A stretch of 64,000 nucleotides of DNA from Paracoccus pantotrophus (lineage in GTDB: Bacteria; Pseudomonadota; Alphaproteobacteria; Rhodobacterales; Rhodobacteraceae), in NCBI RefSeq assembly GCF_008824185.1, contig NZ_CP044423.1:1005501-1069500 (forward strand), in the 5' to 3' direction. Below the pieces are notes generated by a model. That model saw only the letters and a list, made by a program, of their open reading frames with translations, searched no databases and was not told where the DNA came from. The position numbers and the translations under genes were made by a program. Shown here in pieces: positions 46,431 to 55,149 of this stretch (the stretch's first letter is position 1; each line of letters starts with the position of its first letter).

Positions 46431-47521
46431 GATCCTCTTCCGCTGTTGAAGGCGGTTTCAGGTTCGCGATTCAGCGCCGAAAGGTCAACCGCGACACGTT
46501 GCCCCGTCTCGGCCGCCGCGCGAATGGCGTCCAGCACGATCAGGTTGGCGGTGGCGTCGCGGGCCGAGACGCGCGGCGTCCCGCCATGGCGCACCAGATC
46601 GGCGAAATGCACCAGCTGCGCCTCATAGGGATCGCCGTGGCTGACGGGCAGCGGCCGGGGTTGCAGTTCCTGCGTCCAGTCCGGCGCGCCGGGCGGCTGC
46701 CACAGCAGCAGGTCGGGCAGCGACAGCCCCGCCCGGCTGCCGGCATAGTGATGCGCCGGGACGCGATGCGCCGGAAACCGCGCCATGTTCTCGCCCGCCG
46801 TCAGATCCCAGGCCCAAGGCCCGACCGCCGCGTCCGAGATGCACAGCGTCGCCAGCCCGCCCTCCGCAAAGCGCAGGCAGACCGCCGCCGTGTCCTCGAC
46901 CGGGAAGCCGCGGCGGGCATGGCTGGCGATGGCCTGCACCTCGGCGATCTCGCCGAAGAAATGCCGCAGCAGGTCGATCTCGTGCACCAGGTTGATCAGC
47001 AGCGGCCCGCCCGCACCCTTGCTGCGCCGCCAGGGCGCCTGGAAATAATCGTCGGGCTTGGCCAGCGAGCAAGTCACGGTCGCCATGACCAGATCACCCA
47101 GCAGGCCGCCGCGGATCGCCCCATGCGCGGCGCGGATGATCGGATTGTGCCGGCGGTGATGGCCGACCAGCAGCGGCACCCCGGTCTCATCCGCCACCGC
47201 GATCAGCTGCCGCGCCGAATCGAGGCTTTCGGCCACCGGCTTTTCCAGCAGCACCGGGATGCCGGCGCGCAGCAACGCGGCCGAGACCGGCAGATGCGTC
47301 TCATTCGGCGTCGCCACGATGGCGGCCTGCGCCAGCCCCGAATCGATCAGCGCCGCCACGTCCGGCAGGCAGGCCACGCCCAGCGATTCGGCCAGCGCCC
47401 GGCCCGAGGGGGCGGGATCGACCAGCGCCGCCAGCCGCAGCCCCGACATGCGCGTCAGCGTATCGATATGCGTGCGCCCGATGACACCTGCGCCGATGAC
47501 GACAACCCCGATCCGATCCAT
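46427..47521 (-). CDS. Gfo/Idh/MocA-family NAD(P)-dependent oxidoreductase
   Basis: 364 residues. N-terminal Rossmann fold (VVVIGAGVIGRTHIDTL), the signature LLEKPVAESLDSARQL with its EKP motif, and the C-terminal alpha/beta domain (NLVHEIDLLRHFFGEIAEV). Relatives oxidise inositols, sugars and other polyols, and some act on hydroaromatic alcohols. AAGGAGGGTGTCC precedes the ATG at 47521, the first gene of the six-gene minus-strand operon. An upstream in-frame ATG lies in the operator region and is unlikely. Confidence 0.88.
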   Translation of the reverse strand: MDRIGVVVIGAGVIGRTHIDTLTRMSGLRLAALVDPAPSGRALAESLGVACLPDVAALIDSGLAQAAIVATPNETHLPVSAALLRAGIPVLLEKPVAESLDSARQLIAVADETGVPLLVGHHRRHNPIIRAAHGAIRGGLLGDLVMATVTCSLAKPDDYFQAPWRRSKGAGGPLLINLVHEIDLLRHFFGEIAEVQAIASHARRGFPVEDTAAVCLRFAEGGLATLCISDAAVGPWAWDLTAGENMARFPAHRVPAHHYAGSRAGLSLPDLLLWQPPGAPDWTQELQPRPLPVSHGDPYEAQLVHFADLVRHGGTPRVSARDATANLIVLDAIRAAAETGQRVAVDLSALNREPETAFNSGRGS

Positions 47522-47586
47522 GGACACCCTCCTTCCGGCCTTCCCGGGCATCAAGTCAGAAATAAAATCGGAAGTCAATTTTAATA

Positions 47587-47601
47587 TTGAATGATATTCC
47601 A
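47587..47601. promoter_or_regulatory. IclR-type operator candidate, divergent promoter
   Basis: TTGAATGATATTCCA, close to the E. coli IclR consensus TGGAAATNATTTCCA on either strand, lies in an AT-rich island between the Gfo/Idh/MocA operon and the shikimate dehydrogenase gene. The sequence after it (TTCCATTTTC) recurs at 61397. A related site is at 61369. Confidence 0.55.
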
Positions 47602-47779
47602 TTTTCTGCGATCTTCCGCTTCGAACCGGATGAGGTGCCGGAATCGCCCCCGCGGCGCAGAGGCGCGAAAATCCAATGTTCCGCCCCTATCGTCCATTTC
47701 CTGACGGCGGGGCGCGTGATTGTTTCAAGGCGCGGCCAGCCCCGGGGGCGCTGTCCGCAACAGGGAAAGAGGAACCAGC

Positions 47780-48595
47780 ATGGCCCAACCGCTGCGCATC
47801 GACGGAGAGACGGCATTCTTCCCGATCATCGGCCATCCGATCGGGCAGGTGAAATCGCCGGCATCGCTCAGCCAGATCATGGCGGATCGCGGCCATAACG
47901 GCATGGTGGTGCCGATCCACGTCCTGCCCGAGGATCTGCCCGGCTGGCTGGCGCAGGCCGCGGCGGTCCAGAACTGTCCGGGTATCGTGGTGACGGTGCC
48001 GCACAAGGCGCCCTGCCTGGCCTTCTGCAGCCGCGTCACCGCGCGGGCGCAGGCCGCGGGCGCGGTGAACATCATGCTGCGCCGGGACGGGGGCTGGGTC
48101 GGCGACGCGACCGACGGGCAGGGCTACATGGACGGCATCGCCGCGCAGGGCTTCGACGTCGCCGGCAAGCCGGCGCTGCTGGTCGGGACCGGCGGCGCCG
48201 GCTCGGCCATCGCCTATGAGATCCTGGCGCGCGGCGCCTCGGAACTGGCGCTGCACGACATCGATGCGGCGCGGCGCGACGCGCTGATCGCCCGGCTGGA
48301 CGCCGCCTTTCCCGGCCGGGTCCGCATCGGCGGCACCGATCCGCGCGGCTTTGCGCTGGTGGCGAACGCGACGCCGCTGGGCATGCGCGAAGGCGATCCG
48401 CTGCCGGTCGAGGCCGGGCTGCTGACCGCCGAGCAATTCGTCGCCGACGTGGTCACGCGACCGGCCATCCCGCCGCTGATCGCCGCCGCCCGCGCCACAG
48501 GCTGCGGCACGATGCCGGGCTCGGGCATGTTCGAGGCGCAGGCGGTGCTGCTGGCCGAACTGCTGATGGGGGTCCGGCAGATCGCGCTGGACTGA
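47780..48595 (+). CDS. shikimate/quinate dehydrogenase family protein
   Basis: 271 residues. The substrate domain has IIGHPIGQVKSPASLSQIMA (the shikimate-binding SxS region reads KSPAS) and VTVPHKAPCL with the catalytic Lys; the nucleotide domain has LVGTGGAGSAIAYEIL, and the family ending GSGMFEAQA is present. It should oxidise or reduce a hydroaromatic hydroxy acid, plausibly shikimate or quinate, to a dehydro form. GAGGAACC precedes the ATG. Divergent from the catabolic operon and upstream of the Liv-type importer. A biosynthetic aroE is expected elsewhere. Confidence 0.87.
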   Translation: MAQPLRIDGETAFFPIIGHPIGQVKSPASLSQIMADRGHNGMVVPIHVLPEDLPGWLAQAAAVQNCPGIVVTVPHKAPCLAFCSRVTARAQAAGAVNIMLRRDGGWVGDATDGQGYMDGIAAQGFDVAGKPALLVGTGGAGSAIAYEILARGASELALHDIDAARRDALIARLDAAFPGRVRIGGTDPRGFALVANATPLGMREGDPLPVEAGLLTAEQFVADVVTRPAIPPLIAAARATGCGTMPGSGMFEAQAVLLAELLMGVRQIALD

Positions 48596-48740
48596 GCGGC
48601 GCAAGGGCGCTGCATAACCGCCCGATTATGTATCTTTGCGCGTTTTGCAATGTTCGCGTGGAACGCGACATGGCAGATTATGGAGAGGAAGAGGAGATCC
48701 CATGAAAAACAGGATCCGAACCAGGGAGGAAAGAAACGCA

Positions 48741-49865
48741 ATGATCAGGACACTGACCGCAACCGCCGCCGCGCTGGCGCTGACCACCGTGCCGGCGCTG
48801 GCCGAGCTGAAGATCGGCTCGATCGTCGAGCTTTCCGGCCCCGGCGCCGCCGCCGGCACCAATTTCCGCGACGGCGTGCGGATGGGCTTCGAGGAGATCA
48901 ACGCCGACGGCGGCGTGCTGGGCGAACCGGTCGCCATCACCGAATATGACAGCCAGACCGACCCGCAGGTCAGCCGCGCCATGGTGCAGAAGGCCATCGA
49001 CGACGGGGTGGTGGCGATCACCGGCACGGTGTTCTCGTCCTCGACGGTGGTGAACATGCTGGTGGCGAAACAGGCCGGCATCCCGCAATTCACCGGCTCC
49101 GAGGCGCCCTCGATCACCGGGATGGGCAACCCCTACATCTTCCGCACCGCCTTCGGCTCGCAGAAGGGCGTGCCCAAGATGGCCAAATACATGGCCGAGG
49201 AAATGGGGGTGAAGAAGGTCGCCGTGGTCTGGGCCAACACCGAATTCGGCAAGGGCGGGCACGAATCCTTCCTGAAGGAGGCCGAGGCCCATGGCTTCGA
49301 GATCGTCGCCGACCTGCCCACCGAACAGGCGCAGACCGATTTCTCGGCCGATGTGGTCAAGCTGAAGGGCATCCAGGCCGACGCCGCCTTCGTCTACCTG
49401 ACCGAGGAGGAAAGCGCCCGCTTCCTGCGCGAGGCCCGCAAGCAGGGCGTGACCCTGCCGCTGGTGGGCGAGACGACGCTGATCGGCCACAAGGTCATCG
49501 AGCTGGCCGGCGACGCCGCCAACGGCGCCATGGGCCATGTCGGCCTGACCCCCGACGCCAATATCCCGGCAATGACCGAGATGGTCGAGAAGTTCAAGGC
49601 CAAGTTCAACTACACGCCCGACCACAACGCCATCAAGGGCTACACGGCCGCCTATACCCTCAAATGCGTGGCCGAGATGGTGGGCGAGGCGGACAGCCAG
49701 GCCATCGCCGACAAGATGCACGGCCTGACGCTGACGGTGGCCGAATGCCCCGGCGTGCTGATGGACGTCAGCTGGGACGAGACCGGCGAGATGTCGCGCG
49801 AAAGCTTCTTCGTCGAGGTCCAGGACGGCAAGCAGGTGGTCAAGGCCATCCTGCCGCCGAACTGA
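48741..49865 (+). CDS. Liv-type ABC transporter substrate-binding protein
   Basis: 374 residues, periplasmic binding protein type I. The signal peptide is about residues 1-22 (TATAAALALTTVPALA, cut before ELKIG). Folded domain: SIVELSGPGAAAGTNFRDGVRMGFEEINADGG, then TGSEAPSIT and VVWANTEFGKGG. Members bind branched-chain amino acids, but many in catabolic clusters bind aromatic or hydroaromatic acids. The ATG at 48741 has GGGAGGAAAG upstream; a start 39 bases earlier would spoil the signal peptide. Followed by its permease and ATPase genes. Confidence 0.92.
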   Translation: MIRTLTATAAALALTTVPALAELKIGSIVELSGPGAAAGTNFRDGVRMGFEEINADGGVLGEPVAITEYDSQTDPQVSRAMVQKAIDDGVVAITGTVFSSSTVVNMLVAKQAGIPQFTGSEAPSITGMGNPYIFRTAFGSQKGVPKMAKYMAEEMGVKKVAVVWANTEFGKGGHESFLKEAEAHGFEIVADLPTEQAQTDFSADVVKLKGIQADAAFVYLTEEESARFLREARKQGVTLPLVGETTLIGHKVIELAGDAANGAMGHVGLTPDANIPAMTEMVEKFKAKFNYTPDHNAIKGYTAAYTLKCVAEMVGEADSQAIADKMHGLTLTVAECPGVLMDVSWDETGEMSRESFFVEVQDGKQVVKAILPPN

Positions 49866-49885
49866 TCGGCCCGCACAGCACGCGA

Positions 49886-49918
49886 GGCAGGCTGGCACCG
49901 GCATTCCGCCGGCCTGCC
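49886..49918 (+). promoter_or_regulatory. hairpin between binding-protein and permease genes
   Basis: GGCAGGCTGGC and GCCGGCCTGCC form an 11-bp stem (one G-U pair) with an 11-base loop, 20 bases after the binding-protein stop and with no U tract. It probably stabilises the 5' mRNA part or attenuates reading into the permease, giving more binding protein. Confidence 0.55.
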
Positions 49919-49949
49919 CCCGTATCCGTCAACCTGACGTGAGGCTCTC

Positions 49950-50825
49950 ATGGCCGAGTTAATCCAGATCCTGATCTCCGGCCTTGCCGCCGGTTCCATC
50001 TATGCCCTTGCCGCGGTGGGCTTCACCCTGCTGTGGCAGGCATCGCAGACCATCAACTTCGCGCAGGGCGAATTCGTCATGCTGCCGGCCTTCTTCGTGC
50101 TGGTCGGCATGGGGCTGGGGCTGCCGATGTGGCCCGCCATCGGCTTTGCGCTGCTGCTGTCGCTCTTGATCCTGGGCGTCGCCTTCAAGAAGCTGGTGGT
50201 CGAGCCGATGCTGCCGCATGGCACCTTGCCGCTGGTCATCGCCACCATCGCGCTTGGCCTGCTGATGAAGGAAAGCGTCAAGGAATTCTACGGCGCCACC
50301 GCCCAGCCCTTCCCGGCGATCTTTCCGCAGAAGGTCTATCACTTCGCCGGCGCCAGCGTCTCGGCGCAGGATATCGGCAACCTGATCGTCTCGATGCTGG
50401 CCATCGGCGGCTTGCAGTTGTTCTTGAACCGCACCCGCACCGGGCGCTGCATGCAGGCCAGCGCCCAGAACCCGGCCGTGGCCGAGATCCTGGGCGTCGA
50501 TGTGAAGCGGATGGTGATGTATACCTTCCTGATCAACGCGGCACTGGCGACCATCGCCTCGGTGCTGATCTCGCCGATCTACCTGGCCAAGTTCTCGAAT
50601 GGCGAGACGCTGGGCCTGGTGGCCTTCATCGCCGCCATCGTCGGCGGCTTCAACCAGATCCGCGGCGCGCTGGTGGGCGGGCTGCTGATCGGCGTGATCG
50701 ACAATCTCTCGGCGGTCTATGTCTCGGCCGAATACCGCTCGGCCATGCCGCTGATCCTGCTCATCGCCATCATCCTGCTGCGCCCGCAGGGGCTGCTCGG
50801 CACCAAGGAGGGACGCGCCGTATGA
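49950..50825 (+). CDS. Liv-type ABC permease (LivH-like)
   Basis: 291 residues, about eight membrane segments. Family landmarks: QILISGLAAGSIYALAAVGFTLLW at the start, INFAQGEFVML, and the EAA-like coupling region RMVMYTFLINAALATIASVL and GGFNQIRGALVGGLLIG. Forms the channel with the LivM-like partner. GAGGCTCTC lies before the start. Overlaps the next gene by four bases. Confidence 0.92.
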   Translation: MAELIQILISGLAAGSIYALAAVGFTLLWQASQTINFAQGEFVMLPAFFVLVGMGLGLPMWPAIGFALLLSLLILGVAFKKLVVEPMLPHGTLPLVIATIALGLLMKESVKEFYGATAQPFPAIFPQKVYHFAGASVSAQDIGNLIVSMLAIGGLQLFLNRTRTGRCMQASAQNPAVAEILGVDVKRMVMYTFLINAALATIASVLISPIYLAKFSNGETLGLVAFIAAIVGGFNQIRGALVGGLLIGVIDNLSAVYVSAEYRSAMPLILLIAIILLRPQGLLGTKEGRAV

Positions 50826-51796
50826 CCCGCACCCGCATCATCCTGATCGTCCTGGGCATCGCGGCGCTGGTCGCCGCGCCCATCGGCCAGGGCAATTACA
50901 TCATCTATACGCTGACCTCGTGGCTGCTGTTCTCGATCTCGGCCATGGGGCTGAACCTGACGCTGGGCTATGCCGGGCAGGTCAGCCTGGCGCAGGCGGG
51001 CTTCATGGGCATCGGCGCCTATGTCACCGCGCTCTTGACGCTGGCGGGCGTGCCCTGGATCGCGGCGGCGCTGATCTCGATCTCCTCCTGCTTCGCGGTC
51101 GGGCTGCTGCTCGGCTGGCCGGCGCTGAGGGTGCAGCACCATTTCCTGGCCTTCGTGACGCTGGCGTTCAACACGCTGCTGTTCCTGGTGCTGCGCAACG
51201 AGGAAGAGATCACCGGCGGTTCCTTCGGGCTGGTCGGCATGCCGCGCCCCTCGGTTTTCGGCATCGCGACCGACAGCAACCTGAATTTCTACTATTTCGC
51301 GCTGGCCTGCTTCCTGGTCTCGGCCTTCGTGATGTGGTGGATCCTGCGCTCGCCCTGGGGCCGGGCCTTCAAGGCGCTGCGCGAGAACCCGATCCGCGCC
51401 GAAAGCCTGGGGCTGAAGATCCGCCGCCAGACGCTTCTGGCCTTCGCCATCGGCTCGGCCTTCGGGGGGCTGGCCGGGGCGCTGCAATCGCCGCTGGTGC
51501 AGTTCATCGAGCCGGGCAGCTTCGCGCTGATCCATTCGCTGAAGCTGCTTCTGATGGTGGTGGTGGGCGGCGCCGGCTTCTTCTTCGGCCCGATGCTGGG
51601 CGCGGCGGTGGTGATCCTGCTGCCGGAACTCTTGCGCTTTACCGAGGGCTATTACCTCATCATCTATTCAGCTCTGGTGATCGTGCTGATGGTGTTCTCG
51701 CCCCAGGGCCTGATCGGGCTGGGGCAGAAAATCTGGAACCAGTTCCGGCCCCGGCACGAGACGCGCCGCGACATGAAGAAGGGATTCCAGCTATGA
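50822..51796 (+). CDS. Liv-type ABC permease (LivM-like)
   Basis: 324 residues, about nine membrane segments. LNLTLGYAGQVSLAQAGFMGIGAYV is the family signature, followed by the coupling helix WGRAFKALRENPIRAESLGL and GGLAGALQSPL. It pairs with the LivH-like protein. Starts in the ATGA of the upstream gene and ends with another ATGA overlapping the ATPase gene. Confidence 0.93.
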   Translation: MTRTRIILIVLGIAALVAAPIGQGNYIIYTLTSWLLFSISAMGLNLTLGYAGQVSLAQAGFMGIGAYVTALLTLAGVPWIAAALISISSCFAVGLLLGWPALRVQHHFLAFVTLAFNTLLFLVLRNEEEITGGSFGLVGMPRPSVFGIATDSNLNFYYFALACFLVSAFVMWWILRSPWGRAFKALRENPIRAESLGLKIRRQTLLAFAIGSAFGGLAGALQSPLVQFIEPGSFALIHSLKLLLMVVVGGAGFFFGPMLGAAVVILLPELLRFTEGYYLIIYSALVIVLMVFSPQGLIGLGQKIWNQFRPRHETRRDMKKGFQL

Positions 51797-52539
51797 CGGC
51801 CTCCGTGCTTTCCGTCCGCAACATCTCGAAGCAGTTCGGCGGCATCCGCGCCGTGAACGATGTCAGCTTCGACGTCCAGAAGGGCGAGATCCTGGGCCTG
51901 ATCGGGCCAAACGGCTCGGGCAAGTCGACGCTGTTCAACTGCATCCTGGGCCAGCTGCGCCCCAGCGCCGGCCATTGCCAGATCAACGGCCAGTCCACGG
52001 ACGGCGTGCGGCCGGCCGACCTGTCGCTGATGGGGGTCGGCCGCACCTTCCAGCAGCTGTCGGTCTTTCCGCGCATGACGGTGCTCGACAACGTCATCCT
52101 GGCCGGACAGGAGCACGAGGGCTCGATGCTGAGCCGGCTTTTCGGCAAGTCCGACGCCGGCCTGACCGACAAGGCCGAGCAGCTGATCGAGTTCTTCAAC
52201 CTGACCCCCTATCGCGACACCGAGGCGGGCTCGCTCTCCTACGGCCAGCAGAAGCTGGTCGATGCCGCGATGGCCTTCATGGCCGGGCCCGGCATCGTGC
52301 TGCTGGACGAGCCGGCGGGCGGGGTGAACCTGACCATGCTGGCGCATCTGAAAGAGCGGCTGATGACCTATAACCGCGAGCACGGCACCACCTTCGTGGT
52401 GATCGAGCACAACATGGAATTCGTCATGTCGCTTTGCACCCGCATCATCGTGCTGGCGCAAGGCGAGATCATCGCCGAAGGCTCGCCCGAGGAGATCCGG
52501 GCGAACCAGATGGTCATCGACGCCTATCTGGGGGGCTGA
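51793..52539 (+). CDS. Liv-type ABC ATPase (LivG-like)
   Basis: 248 residues. Walker A GPNGSGKST (38-46), signature LSYGQQKL, Walker B GIVLLDEPAGGVN, the switch His in VVIEHNMEFVM, and the LivG-type C-terminal tail (GSPEEIRANQMVIDAYLGG). It hydrolyses ATP for the importer together with the LivF-like subunit. Coupled to the permease gene by a 4-base overlap. Confidence 0.94.
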   Translation: MTASVLSVRNISKQFGGIRAVNDVSFDVQKGEILGLIGPNGSGKSTLFNCILGQLRPSAGHCQINGQSTDGVRPADLSLMGVGRTFQQLSVFPRMTVLDNVILAGQEHEGSMLSRLFGKSDAGLTDKAEQLIEFFNLTPYRDTEAGSLSYGQQKLVDAAMAFMAGPGIVLLDEPAGGVNLTMLAHLKERLMTYNREHGTTFVVIEHNMEFVMSLCTRIIVLAQGEIIAEGSPEEIRANQMVIDAYLGG

Positions 52540-52540
52540 C

Positions 52541-53263
52541 ATGCTGGAACTCAAGGACGTCACCGGCGGCTATGGCCGCATCACCATCCTGAACGGCACC
52601 TCGTTCAGCATTCCCAAGGCATCGATCACCACGGTGATCGGGCCGAACGGCGCCGGGAAATCCACGGTGTTCAAGGCGATCTTCGGGCTGCTGAACATCC
52701 ATTCCGGCCAGATCCTGCTGGAGGGCGAGGACGTGACCCGCAAGCGCCCGGCCGAGATGATCGCCCGCGGCGTCACCTATGTGCCGCAGGGCCGCAACGT
52801 GGTGCCGCAGCTGTCGGTGTTCCACAATCTCGAGCTGGGCGGCATCACCGCCCGCGACCAGTCCCGGGTCCGGCAACGGATGGAGCAGGTCATGGACCAG
52901 TTTCCCATGCTGCGCGAGCGCCGCGACCAGAAGGCCATCGAGCTGTCGGGCGGCCAGCAGAAGCAGCTGGAGATCGCCCGCGCCCTGCTGCTGGACCCCA
53001 AGCTGATCCTGATCGACGAGCCCTCGATCGGGCTGTCGCCCAATCTGGTGCAGGAGGTGTTCCAGACCCTGATCCGGCTGCGCGACCAGGGGGTGACGGT
53101 GCTGATGGTGGAACAGAACGCCAAGGCGGCGCTGGCCATGTCGGATTACGGGCTGGTGCTGGAACTGGGCCAGACGCGGATGTTCGACAGGGCCGACGCG
53201 CTGCTCAAGGATCCGCGCGTCGGCCAGCTGTTCCTGGGCGGCCATATCGAGGAGGCAGCCTGA
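52541..53263 (+). CDS. Liv-type ABC ATPase (LivF-like)
   Basis: 240 residues. Walker A GPNGAGKST (36-44), signature LSGGQQKQLEIARAL, Walker B LILIDEPSIGLSP, then LMVEQNAKAALAMSDYGLVLELG as in LivF. It starts two bases after livG ends and is the last gene of the importer operon, converging on the small gene at 53276. Confidence 0.94.
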   Translation: MLELKDVTGGYGRITILNGTSFSIPKASITTVIGPNGAGKSTVFKAIFGLLNIHSGQILLEGEDVTRKRPAEMIARGVTYVPQGRNVVPQLSVFHNLELGGITARDQSRVRQRMEQVMDQFPMLRERRDQKAIELSGGQQKQLEIARALLLDPKLILIDEPSIGLSPNLVQEVFQTLIRLRDQGVTVLMVEQNAKAALAMSDYGLVLELGQTRMFDRADALLKDPRVGQLFLGGHIEEAA

Positions 53264-53275
53264 GGCGCCGCCCCG

Positions 53276-53476
53276 TCAGATGCTGCGCTCGCGGCGCAGC
53301 GTCTGGCAGGACCAGCGGGCGATGCGCCAGTCGGGATGGGTCTCGACCCATTGCGCCAGCGCCGGCTGCGCGCCACGCATGCAGACCAGGGGCGTGACCT
53401 CGGTATAGATCAGGCTGTGTTCCCGGCAATCAGCCGGGGCGCCGCCCATGCAGGCGATGAAGACCAGTTCGATCAT
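53276..53476 (-). CDS. small cysteine-containing hypothetical protein
   Basis: 66 residues starting MIELVFIACMGGAPADC and ending WVETHPDWRIARWSCQ plus a basic tail, with four cysteines. Small proteins with the HPxWxxxRWxC ending are, as I recall, widespread in Rhodobacterales and of unknown function. The N-terminus may be a short signal or hydrophobic anchor. GGGGACTTGCC precedes the ATG, so the ribosome site is weak. It stands alone between two convergent operons. Confidence 0.6.
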   Translation of the reverse strand: MIELVFIACMGGAPADCREHSLIYTEVTPLVCMRGAQPALAQWVETHPDWRIARWSCQTLRRERSI

Positions 53477-53624
53477 GGCAAGTCCCCGTCGAATCGGAGA
53501 TGGCTCATGCCCGATTGTCGCGCCCTTCCGGCCCCAGGGCCATCGGAGGGGCCGGAAATCCGGCTTGGCGCAAGGCGCCTGCCCGTTCCTTGTGCAGCCG
53601 GCGCGCAAACCGGCGGGGCCGCGC

Positions 53625-54377
53625 TCAATCGGGGCGGCTCGCCTCGCCGAAATCGCCGAAGGCGGTCCAGCCGCCATCGACCGGCAGCACCGCCCCGGTG
53701 ATGCCCGAGGCCGCGTCCGAGGCCAGGAAGGCCACCGCCGCCGCCACCTCGCGCGCCTCGATCAGCCGGCCCAGCGGCGTGCGGCGGCGGATGGCCGGCA
53801 GGTCGATCCGGCCCGCCTCGGCCAGCGTCCGGACCAGCGCGGTCTCGACGAAGGCCGGGGCGACGGCGTTCACGCGCAGCCCCTGCCCCGCCCATTCGCA
53901 GGCCATGGCCCGGGTCATCGCCACGATGCCGGCCTTGGCCGCGCCATAGGCATTGCGCCGCGGCAGGCCGGTCAGCCCGGCGATCGAGGACAGGTTCACC
54001 ACCGCCCCGCGCCCGCGCGCCAGCATGCCGCGCGCCACCTGCCGCGTCATCAGGAAGGTTCCCGACAGATGCACGTCCAGCACCCGGCGAAAGGCGGTCA
54101 GATCCTGGTCCAGCGTCGGCAGGTGGCTGTCGCCGATGCCGGCATTGTTCACCAGGATGCCGAAAGGCGCGACGGCCGCCGCCGCTCGCGCCTGAACCTC
54201 GTCGGTGACGTCGCAGCGGATGCCGCGATGCCCCGCGCCCAGTTCCGCCGCCCGCAGCGCCACCTTGTCGCCGTCGAGATCGGCAATCGTGACCCGGCAG
54301 CCCTGCGCCGCAAGCGCCTGCGCGATGGCCCAGCCGATGCCCTCGGCCCCGCCGGTGACCAGCGCCTCGCTAGGCAT
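53625..54377 (-). CDS. short-chain dehydrogenase/reductase, SDR 1
   Basis: 250 residues, classical SDR. TGGAEGIGWAIAQAL (12-residue cofactor motif near the N-terminus), NNAGIG, catalytic Ser in VNLSSIAGLTG, YGAAKAG (Tyr and Lys), and GGWTAFGDF near the end. The Asp after the second strand (TIADLDGD) predicts NAD(H). It probably oxidises an alcohol of the ring compound handled by this cluster. Overlaps the next SDR gene by eight bases. Confidence 0.9.
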   Translation of the reverse strand: MPSEALVTGGAEGIGWAIAQALAAQGCRVTIADLDGDKVALRAAELGAGHRGIRCDVTDEVQARAAAAVAPFGILVNNAGIGDSHLPTLDQDLTAFRRVLDVHLSGTFLMTRQVARGMLARGRGAVVNLSSIAGLTGLPRRNAYGAAKAGIVAMTRAMACEWAGQGLRVNAVAPAFVETALVRTLAEAGRIDLPAIRRRTPLGRLIEAREVAAAVAFLASDAASGITGAVLPVDGGWTAFGDFGEASRPD

Positions 54378-55149
54378 AGCCCGGCCTCGGCACCAGCCCC
54401 ATCAGGCTTTGCGACAAGCCGCCATCGACCACGATGTCCTGCCCGGTCACATAGGCCGCCCGGTCCGAGGCGAGATACAGCACCGCATCCGCCATGTCCT
54501 GCGGCGAGGCGATGCGGCGCAGCGGCACCATGGCCTCGCGCCGGACCTTGACCTCAGGATCGGCATAGAAGGCGGCGGACATCGGCGTCAGCACCAGCCC
54601 GGGGCTGACGCAGTTCGAGCGCAGGCCGCGCGGCCCCCATTCGGCGGCCAGTTGCCGCGACAGCATCGCCACCGCCGCCTTCGAGGCGGAATAGGCGCCG
54701 CTGGCCGGCTGCGGTTGGCTGGCGGCGATGCTGGCGACATGGACCAGTGCGCCGCGCCCGCGCCCTAACATGCCGCGCCCGAAAGCCTGCGCCGCGGTCA
54801 GGTAGCCGGTCAGGTTCACCGCCAGCATGGCCGACCAATCCTCGGGACTGACGCTCTCCAGCGCGCCGGGGCGCAGGATGGCGGCGCTGTTGACCAGCAC
54901 GTCGGCGCCGCCCTCGGCCTCGACCCGCCCGGCGGCGGCAGCGACGCTGCCCGGATCGGCCAGATCGCAGGCCAGCGCCAAGGCGCCGCCGCCCAGCTGC
55001 TCGGCCAGCGGCCCGGAGCGGTCAAGATCGCGGTCCAGCAGGATCGCCCGCGCCCCTTCGGCGGCAAAGCTCCGCGCCAGCGCCTGCCCGATACCGCCGC
55101 CGGCACCGGTGATGACGACGGTCCTGCCTTCCAGTCCAAGCCAGCTCAT
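54370..55149 (-). CDS. short-chain dehydrogenase/reductase, SDR 2
   Basis: 259 residues, classical SDR. TGAGGGIGQALARSF, LLDRDLDR (Asp suggests NAD), NSAAILRP in place of the usual NNAG, Ser in VHVASIAASQPQP and YSASKAAVA. The modified NSAA motif is a mild departure but the catalytic Ser-Tyr-Lys is intact. Coupled to the FAD dehydrogenase gene by a 4-base overlap and to SDR 1 by an 8-base overlap, so it acts in the same pathway. Confidence 0.9.
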   Translation of the reverse strand: MSWLGLEGRTVVITGAGGGIGQALARSFAAEGARAILLDRDLDRSGPLAEQLGGGALALACDLADPGSVAAAAGRVEAEGGADVLVNSAAILRPGALESVSPEDWSAMLAVNLTGYLTAAQAFGRGMLGRGRGALVHVASIAASQPQPASGAYSASKAAVAMLSRQLAAEWGPRGLRSNCVSPGLVLTPMSAAFYADPEVKVRREAMVPLRRIASPQDMADAVLYLASDRAAYVTGQDIVVDGGLSQSLMGLVPRPGYA

